64,000 nt of DNA, from positions 372,001-436,000 of the forward strand of contig OY782760.1 of assembly GCA_963678205.1 (NCBI GenBank), in the 5' to 3' direction. The translations under genes and the position numbers were made by a program. Positions within the stretch are counted from its first letter, which is position 1. Every line of letters begins with the position of its first letter. Below, piece after piece: positions 43,716 to 54,260 of this stretch. This DNA comes from G963556115 sp963678205 (GTDB lineage: Bacteria; Planctomycetota; SZUA-567). The notes under the pieces were generated by a model. That model had not been told where the DNA came from. It saw only the letters and a list, made by a program, of their open reading frames with translations, and made no database searches.

Positions 43716-45284
43716 CTATAATATATCTAAAATCTCTTTACACTTAAATGGCTTATTAATATATCCTTTTGCCCCTTGCTCTAGAAGTTCTTTTACACTC
43801 TGCTCACACGTATAGCCTGAAATCATATAAATGATCGCATCTTTATTAATTTCAAGCATTTTACCCAATACTTCCTCACCAGACATCTGAGGCATGACAT
43901 AATCTAAGAATGTAATACTTATTTGTTTACCATATTTACGGAAAAGCTCAATGCCCTCTTTGCCGTTTTTTGCAGTAATCACAGTATAAGCTTGTGCTGA
44001 TATTATATCCTCAAGAAGAATTCTACTCATCTTATTATCATCTACAACCAACACACAATTTTTATCAATAGATTTTTTCGCAATAAGAGAAATTTCATCA
44101 CTTTCAGAGCACTCATTTTCTAATTCTCTAGGGAGCAAAATTGTTACCTCAGTACCATTACCTTGACTACTAGTAATACTAATTTCTCCCCCATGATTTT
44201 CTATAATCCCATATGCAGCAGCAAGACTCATGCCACCTCCTGTGCTAAGGTCTTTTGTTGTAAAGAACGGTTCAAACACCATACTCAAATTCTCTTCTGA
44301 AATCCCTACTCCATTGTCTGTTACTTTGATCTGGATATATTTCTGCTTATCAAGATTCTTTAGTTTATAATCAACAACAGGTTCTACACCATCCCATTCG
44401 CTTATGTCAAAAGTGATTAAACCATTCTCCAGTTTACTCATGGCTTCTACTGCATTAACGACAATAGTGTGAATCACACTATCAATCTGATTATAATCGC
44501 CAACAATAACTGGGTCATCAACAGAAGAGTTCAGTATGACCTGAATATGTGGATGTTTAGACAATATTTCCTTTTCAGCCGTCCTTATCAACCCAACAAT
44601 ATCAATATTTATTATTTGATATTTACCCTTACCAGCAAAAGCCAATAAATTATTTGTAAGAACCGCACACCTCTCACCACATTCAGTAATAAGATCTGCT
44701 AGGCGATTTATTTTTTCATCTGAAGTTCTATCTTTAATAAGATCAGAAAATCCCATTATACCATTAAGTTGATTATTAAAATCATGCGCAATACCGCCTG
44801 CAAGCAACCCTAAAAGCTGAGTTTTTTCTATTTTTGCCAATCTTTCTTGAGCCATACTCAACGCTTCCTGCTTGTAAATTATCCGCAATTGGTTATATAC
44901 TCTTGATAGTAACGTGGCAGAGGAAAAAGGCTTTGGAATGTAATCATACCCTCCAGCAGCAAAGCTACTAGACAATGTTTCATCGTCAATTTTTGCAGTT
45001 AGAAATATCACTGCGATATGAGCCGTAACGACATTTTCTTTTAATTTTTTACATGTTTCTAAACCATCCATTACAGGCATCATTATATCAAGAAGAATTA
45101 TATCTGGTTGCTCTTTTTCAGCAATTTCAAGGCATTCCATACCTGATTGAGCAAAGAGAAGTGTAAAATTATCTTGAGCAAGAACAGAAGCAGCAATTTC
45201 AATATTATCTGTCTTATCATCAACAATTAATATCTTAATTTTTTTATTATCACCTTTGATAATATCAAACAGAGGACTTTTCAT
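43716..45284 (-). CDS. Hybrid response regulator / histidine kinase (REC-HK-REC)
   Basis: A 522-residue cytoplasmic protein. The N-terminal receiver (15-130) has phospho-acceptor Asp 66 in DIILLDIMMP and KP at 118. The kinase core follows, with His 167 in GGIAHDFNNQLNGIMGFSDL and an ATPase (about 265-390) with DNGVGISEENLSMVFEPFFTTK. A second receiver (410-522) has Asp 461 in FLDYVMPQMSGEE. The HDFNN type HisKA resembles kinases whose C-terminal receiver is a phosphate store. The gene starts 4 bases after the giant sensor kinase, so they are translationally linked, and this protein may receive phosphate from it through its N-terminal receiver. Confidence 0.93.
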   Translation of the reverse strand: MKSPLFDIIKGDNKKIKILIVDDKTDNIEIAASVLAQDNFTLLFAQSGMECLEIAEKEQPDIILLDIMMPVMDGLETCKKLKENVVTAHIAVIFLTAKIDDETLSSSFAAGGYDYIPKPFSSATLLSRVYNQLRIIYKQEALSMAQERLAKIEKTQLLGLLAGGIAHDFNNQLNGIMGFSDLIKDRTSDEKINRLADLITECGERCAVLTNNLLAFAGKGKYQIINIDIVGLIRTAEKEILSKHPHIQVILNSSVDDPVIVGDYNQIDSVIHTIVVNAVEAMSKLENGLITFDISEWDGVEPVVDYKLKNLDKQKYIQIKVTDNGVGISEENLSMVFEPFFTTKDLSTGGGMSLAAAYGIIENHGGEISITSSQGNGTEVTILLPRELENECSESDEISLIAKKSIDKNCVLVVDDNKMSRILLEDIISAQAYTVITAKNGKEGIELFRKYGKQISITFLDYVMPQMSGEEVLGKMLEINKDAIIYMISGYTCEQSVKELLEQGAKGYINKPFKCKEILDIL

Positions 45285-45288
45285 TGTT

Positions 45289-48200
45289 TTAATCCTTATA
45301 TTTTAAAAATTGCCTTATAATATACATGATATCAGGAAGCTTATAAGTAGCAACGTTTTGCTCAAAATTTTTTGCGATATTTATTAATAACTGCTCATTA
45401 CTGCTATTCGCAAAGTTTATAAACTCTATTGCAAGTTTTTGAGCATCTCCAATGACAATACCATGAGATAAGGTATCAAAAGATTTATAAAATTTATCCA
45501 AGACCTCTTGAATTAAAGCTGGGCTCAAATCATCAACACTTTCATTTTTTACAATATTATTCTCATTAGGCTTGCTTACAACCTCTTCTGTCCTTACAAA
45601 AAACTTTCCAATTATTTCAGAGAAAACTTCTATAGTAACCGGTTTAATTATAACAGTATCATATTGTGATGTATCAAAAAACTCTCCAGGATCAGAATAA
45701 CCAGTAAGAGCAATAACAGGCATATTGCTACTTTTCGCACTTAGAAGTAACTTGCTATTTAACGAAAAATCATCACTACTATCGCCCAAAACACTTGTAA
45801 TAACCAATTTAAATTTTTCCTCATTTAAAATTTCTATTGCATCAATAATTGAACTAGTTGTCTCAATTGTTAGCCCCATTTTATCCAGCATACTGGATAT
45901 TATTGTCAAATCACTCTGATTATCGCTGACAAGAAGTACTCTTCCTTCAATATACTTTTTAATATTTTTATCCGTACTTCCGGCATTTTGAGCAACAGCA
46001 TCTGTATACTTCACATCTCTCAGTATAACAATAAATTCGCTACCTATGCCAACTTCACTATTAAGAACAATATCACCATTCATTAATTCTACAAGACGTT
46101 TTGATATACCGAGACCTAGACCTGTACCTTCATATCTGCGCGTACTACTATTTTCATGCTGCTCAAAGGATTCAAACATTCGTGCTTGATCATCAATAGG
46201 TATTCCTATGCCTGAATCTATAATAGAAATATGTAAAACACCGGCTTGCTTTTTAATATATTTTTTATACTTTATACGAACACTCACATGGCCTTCATTG
46301 GTAAATTTTATAGCATTTCCAATAATATTAATAAGCACCTGTCTCAATCTATCTTTATCAAGAATTAAAACTGGGATTGACTCAAAAGGTTCAAATTCAA
46401 GATTCAAGCCCTTTGATTTTGCCTTTACCTCAAAGATTATATTCATTTCATCAAGCAACTCTTTAAGGTTCACTGGAGACAAATTCAACGTCATCTTATT
46501 CGCCTCAAGACGAGAAAGATCCAGTACATTATTAATCAAGCTCAATAAACCAGTAGCAGCCGTATGAATTGAATTTGCATACGAAGCAGACTTTATATTC
46601 AGTCTTTCATACTGCAATAAACCACTAAAACCAATAATAGCATTTAGTGGAGTTCTTATTTCATGAGTCATTGTTGAAAGAAAAGCACTCTTTGCTTTAT
46701 TGGCTGACTCCGCTCTTTCGTATGCCTCCTTCAGATTCTTCTGAATCTCTTTGAATTCAGAAACATCTGAGAAAGTTTTCACAAGATGAGTTACCCGTCC
46801 TTCTTCATCTCTAATCGGATTGAGTGAAACAAGCAACTCCTTGCCTTTATAATTCATTGTTTCTACTAGCTCATCAGAAATACCCCGCATAACACTGACG
46901 GTGTTGCAAAGCATGCTCGGCTGACTTTCACTATAAATTATAAAATTAAATTCTTCTGACAAAGCAACAATTTTATCACATCCAAATATTTTATAAGTAG
47001 ATTCATTTGCCCATACAATATTTAAATCATTACTTATATATACAACAGCTTCCTTGATACTTCCTAAAATAAGCCGTTTCTGTTCCTCACTTGTTTCAAG
47101 CTCTTTCTGAACATAATTAAGTTCTGTAATATCAAGTACACAGCCTGTACTACCTATCCACTCTCCATCTTCAGAAAATTTATTGCTTACAAATAGTTTT
47201 ACTATTTTACTTCTATTGCGTTTTACTATTCGTAATTCAAGTTCAAATTTTTCCAGCTTGATATTTACAATTTGAGCAATATAATTTCGAAGCCTATCCT
47301 TATCATCCTCAATAACATTTACGAACATTTTTCTTAATGATATTACTTTTAAATCTAATTCATCAAGCATAAATAACTCACTGAGCTGTTCATTTATTGT
47401 AACAATATCAGTTATTGGCTGATATTCATAATATAAAAGTTTAGCTAGATCATATGCCTGCTGTAATCGCTCTCTTGAAACATTCTCTGCCATAACAATA
47501 TCAGTAACATCTAGTTTTACACCAAAAGCACTAACTAACTGATGACGTTCTACTTTCGAACGTACATCTACTCTATTATAACGAATTCTTCCCTTATACT
47601 TAGATTTATAATTTGATCTAAAATGTGTAATCTCCCTAGATAACACACTATTCCATAATTTCTGGATCTTAATTAAATCCTGCTCTATAATATTTTGTAA
47701 AACATCTTCTAAATTCAAATCACCATCAATATATAAGTGCGTCTCCTGTTTCCCACTGTTTATAATTACTTTATGCGTTTTCAAATCATACGCAAAATAT
47801 GAAACACCAGCCAACTCTATTGCATTACTTAATATTGCTTTTGCTTGATTAATCTGATTTCTATATGCATCTTCTGCTCTAATATCTTTAAACACAAGAA
47901 CAGTTCCCAAAATTTTATTATTAGAAATGTCAGTTATCGGAGCAGCAGTAACTTGAATAGGGATTTCGAATTTTACGTTATTAACCAAAACAATATCCTG
48001 TTTTAATTCAACAACTCTCAACTCTTTTAAGACAACAGCAACAGGATCATCTATGAACTTTTTTTCAACTGAATTATATAAATTATAAAGCTCAGAAGTA
48101 ATCAAACCTTTTGCATAAAATTCTTCACACTGCACAAGCTCCTCTGCGACAAAATTCATTTGAACAACTCTACCATCAACATCAGTTGCAATAACAGCTT

Positions 48201-50871
48201 CACCAATTGAATGCATTGTTGCATTGAGCCAAGCTTTTTCTTTTTTCAAGCTTTCTTCAGAAATATGAAGTTTCCTCAATGCTTTTCTTGCAGTAACACC
48301 CCATAATCCTAAAATTATAACTATTAACCCAAGAACCCAAGGCCCAATCAAAGTCAGAAATTCATAAAAAGTAATTCCCGAATTCTTTCTTCCAGAGTAT
48401 TTCTCAATATATGAATTAATTACACTATTAGGAATTGTAATAATACCCTTATTAATAATACCTAAAAAAGTTTTATTCTGATAGTTATCAATAGCAGCTA
48501 CAGAAAAACTCAAAATTATATCATGTAGTACATTAAGATACAATTCGCTATATCTTGGATCTAAGTGAAGATCTTCCGCATTTGCTTTATCTAAAACAGC
48601 AATATCAGCAATACCTTTATGTATAAGCTCAACGCTCTGTGTTGGGGAAAAGGCCAGAATAATCATATTACCATGATACTTTTTCTTAAGATAATAGTAA
48701 AAACTCATATAGCAACTTGGAACTACAACAATACTACTACCATCTCCAATAAAGTGGTCCTGATTCTTTGACAACACCATAACAGGCTGCTTAAAATATG
48801 CCATAGAATATACTATATTATGATCTTCTTTTTGTGAAGAAATGCTTAAGGCATTTACTTCATTACTCATCAAAACATCAAATTCATTACTACTATTTGA
48901 TAATTTTACAAATCGAAGATCAATCCCAATATTGTCGATTATACTACGTAATAGATCAGGACCGATCCCAATAACGTTATTATTACTCCAATTTTGTATA
49001 ACTCCAAAATTATCTGCACATCCTAGAACAACCGAGCTATTATTTTTCAGCCAATAAATTTCACTTGGAGAAAATAAAGGATAAATATTAACAGACGTTT
49101 TATTGTTCATTTCAATAAGTGAATACAACGTCTCATATGAAATTTTATTAAGCCCTTCATTGATCTCTATCCTTTTTTTCATGGTATCAATATTATTGTC
49201 ATTGCCATCTAAAATTTTCGGAACTATTTTTATTTTTGAGGAACAATATTTATTTCTTACAACACTCTGTTTAACCCCAACATCCTTCAACAACGTTTCA
49301 GCAACCATATCTTCCATAAAAAATACATCATAATTTCCTGAATCTAACTCTTGCAAAATTGTGTTTTTGTCATCATAAACAACAATATTTACATTCGGAA
49401 TTTTCTCGGTTAAAAATTCCCGAAAAGAATCATTCTTTTCAATTGCAACGCGCTTGCCTCTATAACCCTTCCAATCATATTCAAAAGCTAAATTACTATT
49501 TTGATATATTGATGCAGAAGTTATTAGCAAAGGGTTTATTTTCATTAAACCGTAATAATCATCATAACTCTTTATTATTTCACTCTCGCCTATTAATACT
49601 TGCGCCCCACCTAATTTCGTATTAACTGTCTTAGCAACTTTACTCTGCTCAATAAAATCAATACTTGTATTATTTTTCTCTCCCCATAATCTCCATATAG
49701 CAGGCAATACCCCTTGCAATACACCATAGCTATCCTTCCAAGTTAAAGGTGGAGCAATTTTATATATAATAGTGATTTTTGAGCTACTTCCAATTTCACC
49801 TACAATATCTGGTTTATAATAATATAAAATAGCGTTATCAAGTGATTTGTACTCAACATTATGCCTTGCCATAACCAACCAGTTCAAAGCAGTTATATTA
49901 TTTTGAAGACTAATCCTGATTTCAGATGCTTTCCGTTTCCCTTCTATAATATCTGGAACAATTGAATTGCTTATAATTTCATTAATATAATTTAAGTTTT
50001 GGACAACCCCACCAAGCGCACCTTGTTCAATAATATTTTTTTTATTTGTAAATACTGGAAAATTTGAATTACTCAATATCTCATAGAGCAATTGATCATT
50101 TTTATATCTGCCTTCTGGTCCAACAGACCATGAATCTAGAAAGATTGCACTTTTTTTAGGCAAGCTATTAATTTTTTTAATTATCTGTGAATCATTCAAC
50201 TCATCGCCATTAATATAAATTCCTGAAACTCTATTATCATTATTAAGTGTTGCTTTTATGATTTCACGTGTCATTCTACCCTGATATGAATTATCAGTTA
50301 TAACGGCAATATATTGTATTTTAGGAAAAAGAGTAAGAATAAGATTAGTATTCTCTTTTGCAAGTCCATTATTTACTATCCCCGTTGAATTGGGAAACTT
50401 AGCTCTATCTACTACATTAGCATCATAAAAAATCAATGGTACCGCACCAAAAACATTACCACCTAGTTGATATACAGCTTGTAAAGCTCTGTTTCCCTTT
50501 GCAATCACCAAATCGTAATACCCAAATGAGTGCTGAGTTAACAAATCTTTTAGTCGTTCTACCGTATGACCATCGTCGAAAATTTTATCTGAGTCCAAAT
50601 GGATAACAGTCACTTCAACCTGTTCATTCTTCTTCAATTCATTTTGAAGCAAACCAACACTATTATCATTAAAGTTATCATTGACATCCAAAGAATCAAT
50701 AATCAAAATTTCTTTTAATCTTTTAAAATTTGCGGGATTTGATACATTATGTGCAAAACAAAAATCATTTGAACCTATAAATAATAAGATATAGGCAACA
50801 AAGATCCCAAAAACTCTTATAAAGTTTTTTCGCGTTAATATTCTATTATTATAGCACACACACTTAACCAC
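45289..50871 (-). CDS. Giant hybrid sensor kinase with three periplasmic binding modules and four PAS domains
   Basis: About 1860 residues, counted from a GTG at 50871 preceded by GGAG at 5 bases; an ATG at 50916 lacks a ribosome site. A membrane helix (16-37) is followed by an ABC_sub_bind-like domain (50-315; AKGNRALQAVY, VPLIFYDANVVD). Two SBP_bac_3-like domains (about 365-595 and 605-825) come next, then a second membrane helix (840-860). Inside the cell are four PAS-like regions (about 878-997, 1005-1125, 1135-1250, 1270-1375), HisKA with His 1403 (MTHEIRTPLNAIIGF), ATPase (1505-1620; DSGIGIPIDDQ, GTGLGLGI), a receiver-like domain (1643-1760) and a helical tail (1780-1855). The receiver has Ser 1693 where the phospho-acceptor Asp is expected (KLVITSVLG) and a changed acidic pair, so it is probably inactive. 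BvgS-like sensor, ligand unknown. Confidence 0.9.
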   Translation of the reverse strand: MVKCVCYNNRILTRKNFIRVFGIFVAYILLFIGSNDFCFAHNVSNPANFKRLKEILIIDSLDVNDNFNDNSVGLLQNELKKNEQVEVTVIHLDSDKIFDDGHTVERLKDLLTQHSFGYYDLVIAKGNRALQAVYQLGGNVFGAVPLIFYDANVVDRAKFPNSTGIVNNGLAKENTNLILTLFPKIQYIAVITDNSYQGRMTREIIKATLNNDNRVSGIYINGDELNDSQIIKKINSLPKKSAIFLDSWSVGPEGRYKNDQLLYEILSNSNFPVFTNKKNIIEQGALGGVVQNLNYINEIISNSIVPDIIEGKRKASEIRISLQNNITALNWLVMARHNVEYKSLDNAILYYYKPDIVGEIGSSSKITIIYKIAPPLTWKDSYGVLQGVLPAIWRLWGEKNNTSIDFIEQSKVAKTVNTKLGGAQVLIGESEIIKSYDDYYGLMKINPLLITSASIYQNSNLAFEYDWKGYRGKRVAIEKNDSFREFLTEKIPNVNIVVYDDKNTILQELDSGNYDVFFMEDMVAETLLKDVGVKQSVVRNKYCSSKIKIVPKILDGNDNNIDTMKKRIEINEGLNKISYETLYSLIEMNNKTSVNIYPLFSPSEIYWLKNNSSVVLGCADNFGVIQNWSNNNVIGIGPDLLRSIIDNIGIDLRFVKLSNSSNEFDVLMSNEVNALSISSQKEDHNIVYSMAYFKQPVMVLSKNQDHFIGDGSSIVVVPSCYMSFYYYLKKKYHGNMIILAFSPTQSVELIHKGIADIAVLDKANAEDLHLDPRYSELYLNVLHDIILSFSVAAIDNYQNKTFLGIINKGIITIPNSVINSYIEKYSGRKNSGITFYEFLTLIGPWVLGLIVIILGLWGVTARKALRKLHISEESLKKEKAWLNATMHSIGEAVIATDVDGRVVQMNFVAEELVQCEEFYAKGLITSELYNLYNSVEKKFIDDPVAVVLKELRVVELKQDIVLVNNVKFEIPIQVTAAPITDISNNKILGTVLVFKDIRAEDAYRNQINQAKAILSNAIELAGVSYFAYDLKTHKVIINSGKQETHLYIDGDLNLEDVLQNIIEQDLIKIQKLWNSVLSREITHFRSNYKSKYKGRIRYNRVDVRSKVERHQLVSAFGVKLDVTDIVMAENVSRERLQQAYDLAKLLYYEYQPITDIVTINEQLSELFMLDELDLKVISLRKMFVNVIEDDKDRLRNYIAQIVNIKLEKFELELRIVKRNRSKIVKLFVSNKFSEDGEWIGSTGCVLDITELNYVQKELETSEEQKRLILGSIKEAVVYISNDLNIVWANESTYKIFGCDKIVALSEEFNFIIYSESQPSMLCNTVSVMRGISDELVETMNYKGKELLVSLNPIRDEEGRVTHLVKTFSDVSEFKEIQKNLKEAYERAESANKAKSAFLSTMTHEIRTPLNAIIGFSGLLQYERLNIKSASYANSIHTAATGLLSLINNVLDLSRLEANKMTLNLSPVNLKELLDEMNIIFEVKAKSKGLNLEFEPFESIPVLILDKDRLRQVLINIIGNAIKFTNEGHVSVRIKYKKYIKKQAGVLHISIIDSGIGIPIDDQARMFESFEQHENSSTRRYEGTGLGLGISKRLVELMNGDIVLNSEVGIGSEFIVILRDVKYTDAVAQNAGSTDKNIKKYIEGRVLLVSDNQSDLTIISSMLDKMGLTIETTSSIIDAIEILNEEKFKLVITSVLGDSSDDFSLNSKLLLSAKSSNMPVIALTGYSDPGEFFDTSQYDTVIIKPVTIEVFSEIIGKFFVRTEEVVSKPNENNIVKNESVDDLSPALIQEVLDKFYKSFDTLSHGIVIGDAQKLAIEFINFANSSNEQLLINIAKNFEQNVATYKLPDIMYIIRQFLKYKD

Positions 50872-50925
50872 AATATCTCCAATACAGTAAATACTAAAAT
50901 ACCTACAGAGATACATACAGACTAT

Positions 50926-53466
50926 TTATTCTTCATTACGGCAAAGAGCAAGCAATTCTTTCTCACTAATAACCTTTACTCCCAAACTTTCAGCTTTTGC
51001 AAGCTTTGAACCTGCCTTGTTTCCAGCAACGAGATAATCAGTGCCCTTAGAAACAACAGAACCAATCCTGCCGCCTACATTCTGAATAATCTTCTTTGCT
51101 TCACTACGTCCCATAGTAGGCAAAGTACCTGTAAGCACAAATACTTTGCCCTCCACACCGTCTACATGGCTTGAAACATTATCGACGACACCAGTACTTA
51201 CTCCTGCCTTTACCAATCTGCATAAAATATCTTTATTCACCTTATTCTGCAGAAATTCAACTAAAGATTTAGCGACAACATCACCCAAAGTTCTTTTAAC
51301 ATCCGATGTACCTAGCTCAATACTTGAAAGATCTGCTTCAGTTGCATCAAGAAGCCTCTGAGGATCTGAATTAAATACTTTCACAACTGCTTCTCTTTTC
51401 TTAAGGCCAAAACTAGGAATCGCAAGACACTCTAACTTCCTCGATAATGTCTGTCCTTGCTTTAAAAGAATTTGCTGCGATTTCTCTGTCTGCAGTATTT
51501 GATATAACTGCCTGGCAGATTTCTTTCCCAATGTTCTATACGAAAAAGTTTCTCCTGCACTAAGATTTGAAATTTCAGAAGCTTGCGCAGTATAGAGGTT
51601 TTCAAGTGTTTTGAAATGTAAGGCAATAATACGAGCTGCTGTCGCTCCTAGCTGCTCTATTGCCAAAGCCACAAGTAATTTTTCAAGCCCTCTACTTTTT
51701 GACTCTTCAAGAGCATTTATAATATTTTCTGCATTTTTATACTCAGGCGGAGTGTACGCTTTACGCCCTGTAAGAACTAATTCATTATTCCATTTTTCTC
51801 TAAGTACACTAATCTCTAATTTTTCAAGTTCTTCAATTTCAATATCTTTATTTTTTTTAACAATATTCTCTGCTAGTTTTTTACGTTCTGTATCTTCCCA
51901 GAGCTCCCTAAGATCATCAAAAGTAAGGGTATATAAATCAGCAACATTGTGCAGTTTCCCTCTTTCAATAAGTCCGTCAATTACAGCTGGACCAAAACCT
52001 TCAATATCCATTGTTTCGCGAGAGACAAAGTGAAGTAATCTCGCACGTAACTGAGCTGGACATGATATATTCTGACAATAAAAAGAGACTTTCCCTTCTG
52101 CTTTTGCAACTTTACTACCGCAAACTGGACACATTTCTGGCATCTCAAAGACAATTTCATTACCCGTACGCTTCTCACACAAACTTCTGACAACTTGAGG
52201 AATTATTTCTCCCGCCTTCTCGATAAGAACCTTGTCCCCAATTCGAATATCTTTTTCACGTATATTATCTAGATTATGCAAAGTCGCATGGGAAATCGTA
52301 GATCCAGATACAAAAACTGGTTCTAAATCAGCAACGGGGGTAAGCGTACCAAACTTTCCTACTTGAATACGTATATCTATAATAATGGTCTCTTCCTGCT
52401 CAGGTTCAAATTTGAAAGCTATAGCCCAGTTAGGACTCTTTGCGTCTTCACCAAGTTTACTCTGAATCTCCATATCATTAACTTTAATAACCATACCATC
52501 GGTGTCATATGATAATTCATGACGCAAAACATCAAGCGCCTCCTTACGCTCAACCACCTCCTTCAAGTTTGTACAAATTTTTCTAAGAGGGTTTACCGGA
52601 AAGCCAAGCTGCTCAAGGTTAGACAAAGCTTCCGCTTGACTTGCAGCTCCAACAACTTGAGGTGTAGGGGTTGAATATACCCAAAGGCTTAACTCTGACA
52701 TTTTTATCTGTTCAATTTTATCATTATACTTCTGTAACTCAGCAGGCGTCTTTTTCTTAAGTTCTTTCTTACTCAAAATCTTTGTTTTCAGTGCTCCGGC
52801 TGCTGCATTTCTTGGATTTGCAAATATTCTTTCTTCTGCTCTCTCTTCCTGAAGTGCAACAATTTTCTGAAATGCTGAACGGGGCATATAAACTTCACCT
52901 CGAACTTCAATCCTCTTTGGAATAGTTATACCGGAAAATTTGTCGGCTGCAAACAATCCACCAACGACTTCTCGAGAATCGTTTCCCCCTATTTCTTTAG
53001 GGAGATTTACATATTGTAATATTGCAGTTACATCTTCACCGACAAAACCATTACCTCTTGTTGCCCCTCGTACCAGCTTACCGTTTTCGTAAATCAGCGA
53101 TATAGCAAGCCCATCAATTTTCATCTCTGTCATATATACAAGCTCACCGCCTGCCAGAGACTCACATCGCTTAATAAATTTCTGTATCCCTTCATCATCA
53201 TAACAATTAGAAATGCTCATCATTTTAGGGTTATGAGTTACCAGCTGCTTCTCACTACTCTGCTCAATATTAACACCCACAACTTGAGTTGGAGACTCTC
53301 TAGTTATAAGTTCAGGATATTCATTCTCAATTAAAATAAGCCTATCCATGAGTTCATCATACTCACGGTCAGAGATTATGGGAGCCGCATTATTATAATA
53401 AAGCTGATTGTGCTTTACTATTTCGTCTATAAGCTCTTTATATTCAATGACAATTTTTTCGTCCAT
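50926..53466 (-). CDS. ligA: NAD-dependent DNA ligase LigA (enlarged)
   Basis: An 846-residue ligase, about 170 longer than typical LigA. Domain Ia is at 1-70; the adenylation site is Lys 116 in EMKIDGLAI; FANPRNAAAGAL and FKFEPEQEE follow, then QVGKFGTLTPVADLEPV. The zinc finger has CPVCG and CQNISCPAQ, and the BRCT domain is at about 768-843 (GKVFVLTGTLPTMGRSEAKKII). Two places differ from the family: after NAAAGAL the usual RQLD segment is replaced by a lysine-rich stretch of about 35 residues. Before the first helix-hairpin-helix a charged insertion of some 50 residues (IEIEELEKLEISVLREKW) takes the place of the usual EGFGEKS motif. Core catalytic residues are intact. It heads the transcript that includes the giant kinase. 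Confidence 0.95.
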   Translation of the reverse strand: MDEKIVIEYKELIDEIVKHNQLYYNNAAPIISDREYDELMDRLILIENEYPELITRESPTQVVGVNIEQSSEKQLVTHNPKMMSISNCYDDEGIQKFIKRCESLAGGELVYMTEMKIDGLAISLIYENGKLVRGATRGNGFVGEDVTAILQYVNLPKEIGGNDSREVVGGLFAADKFSGITIPKRIEVRGEVYMPRSAFQKIVALQEERAEERIFANPRNAAAGALKTKILSKKELKKKTPAELQKYNDKIEQIKMSELSLWVYSTPTPQVVGAASQAEALSNLEQLGFPVNPLRKICTNLKEVVERKEALDVLRHELSYDTDGMVIKVNDMEIQSKLGEDAKSPNWAIAFKFEPEQEETIIIDIRIQVGKFGTLTPVADLEPVFVSGSTISHATLHNLDNIREKDIRIGDKVLIEKAGEIIPQVVRSLCEKRTGNEIVFEMPEMCPVCGSKVAKAEGKVSFYCQNISCPAQLRARLLHFVSRETMDIEGFGPAVIDGLIERGKLHNVADLYTLTFDDLRELWEDTERKKLAENIVKKNKDIEIEELEKLEISVLREKWNNELVLTGRKAYTPPEYKNAENIINALEESKSRGLEKLLVALAIEQLGATAARIIALHFKTLENLYTAQASEISNLSAGETFSYRTLGKKSARQLYQILQTEKSQQILLKQGQTLSRKLECLAIPSFGLKKREAVVKVFNSDPQRLLDATEADLSSIELGTSDVKRTLGDVVAKSLVEFLQNKVNKDILCRLVKAGVSTGVVDNVSSHVDGVEGKVFVLTGTLPTMGRSEAKKIIQNVGGRIGSVVSKGTDYLVAGNKAGSKLAKAESLGVKVISEKELLALCRNEE

Positions 53467-53677
53467 ACCAGATTTTTCATGACTAATTTTAATTCAGGTT
53501 ATTACAAAACACAAAAAATTGCCCCAGATATCAGAACATAAACACTACTTACTTTTAACCACCCTTTGAGAGAGAGAGAAATGACAGTAAAAAAATAGAG
53601 TTGTGTCTATACTTTTTCGATACCTAGGACTCACAAAATAAAAATACTCTTTTAAAATCAAGTATTCAAGTAATTAC

Positions 53678-54187
53678 TTACATTTCAGAGATCTTCTTCT
53701 GAAGAGCCTCATCTTTTTCAGCAACCTTTTTCTTCATGTCTTCTCTATGTTCTAAAAGTTTTTTTCTAATATCATCATGCTTACCCGCCATAATTTGCAG
53801 AGCAAGCAATGCAGCATTTACTCCACCCGCACTGCCAACCGCAACAGTAGCAACAGGGATACCTGCAGGCATCTGAACCATAGACAGAAGACTATCAAGA
53901 CCTGTAAGAGCAGTTCCACCAATTGGCACACCAATTACAGGCAATATTGTATGACCTGCAATTACACCTGCGAGATGTGCCGCACCACCTGCTGCTGCAA
54001 TAATGACTTCAAGTCCTCTTTCACCAGCTGTAGCAGTCCATTCCATGACAACTTCTGGAGTACGATGAGCACTAGCCACCTTTACTTCAAACTCTACACC
54101 AAACTCCTTAAGTGTAATTATTGCACCTTCAAGCTTTGGAAGATCTGAGTCACTACCCATAATAATCCCAATTTTTTTTCCAACCAT
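53678..54187 (-). CDS. purE: N5-carboxyaminoimidazole ribonucleotide mutase PurE
   Basis: A 169-residue purine biosynthesis enzyme (class I PurE). The signature is GIIMGSDSDLPKLEGA at the start, SAHRTPEVVMEWTATAGERG, IIAAAGGAAHLAGVIAGHT and PVIGVPIGGTALTGLDSLLSMVQMPAGIPVATVAVG. All residues of the mononucleotide-binding loop are in place. The C-terminal 20 residues are a charged helix beyond the usual end. It is followed in the minus-strand direction by a 211-base gap before ligA and preceded by purO, so the two purine genes are neighbours. Confidence 0.97.
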   Translation of the reverse strand: MVGKKIGIIMGSDSDLPKLEGAIITLKEFGVEFEVKVASAHRTPEVVMEWTATAGERGLEVIIAAAGGAAHLAGVIAGHTILPVIGVPIGGTALTGLDSLLSMVQMPAGIPVATVAVGSAGGVNAALLALQIMAGKHDDIRKKLLEHREDMKKKVAEKDEALQKKISEM

Positions 54188-54260
54188 TCTTACCCCAATC
54201 TTTGCTTACTAATGATGCACATTAAAAGTAAATATTAAAATATAAAGATACAGCGTAAAA

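Noticed and set aside
45289..50871. C-terminal HPt domain in the giant sensor kinase
   Set aside because: The last 80 residues are helical but lack an HPt-type histidine motif; they resemble the common helical tail after receiver domains.
53565..53585. GA-rich microsatellite near 53570
   Set aside because: Only about five dinucleotide units; too short to be meaningful.
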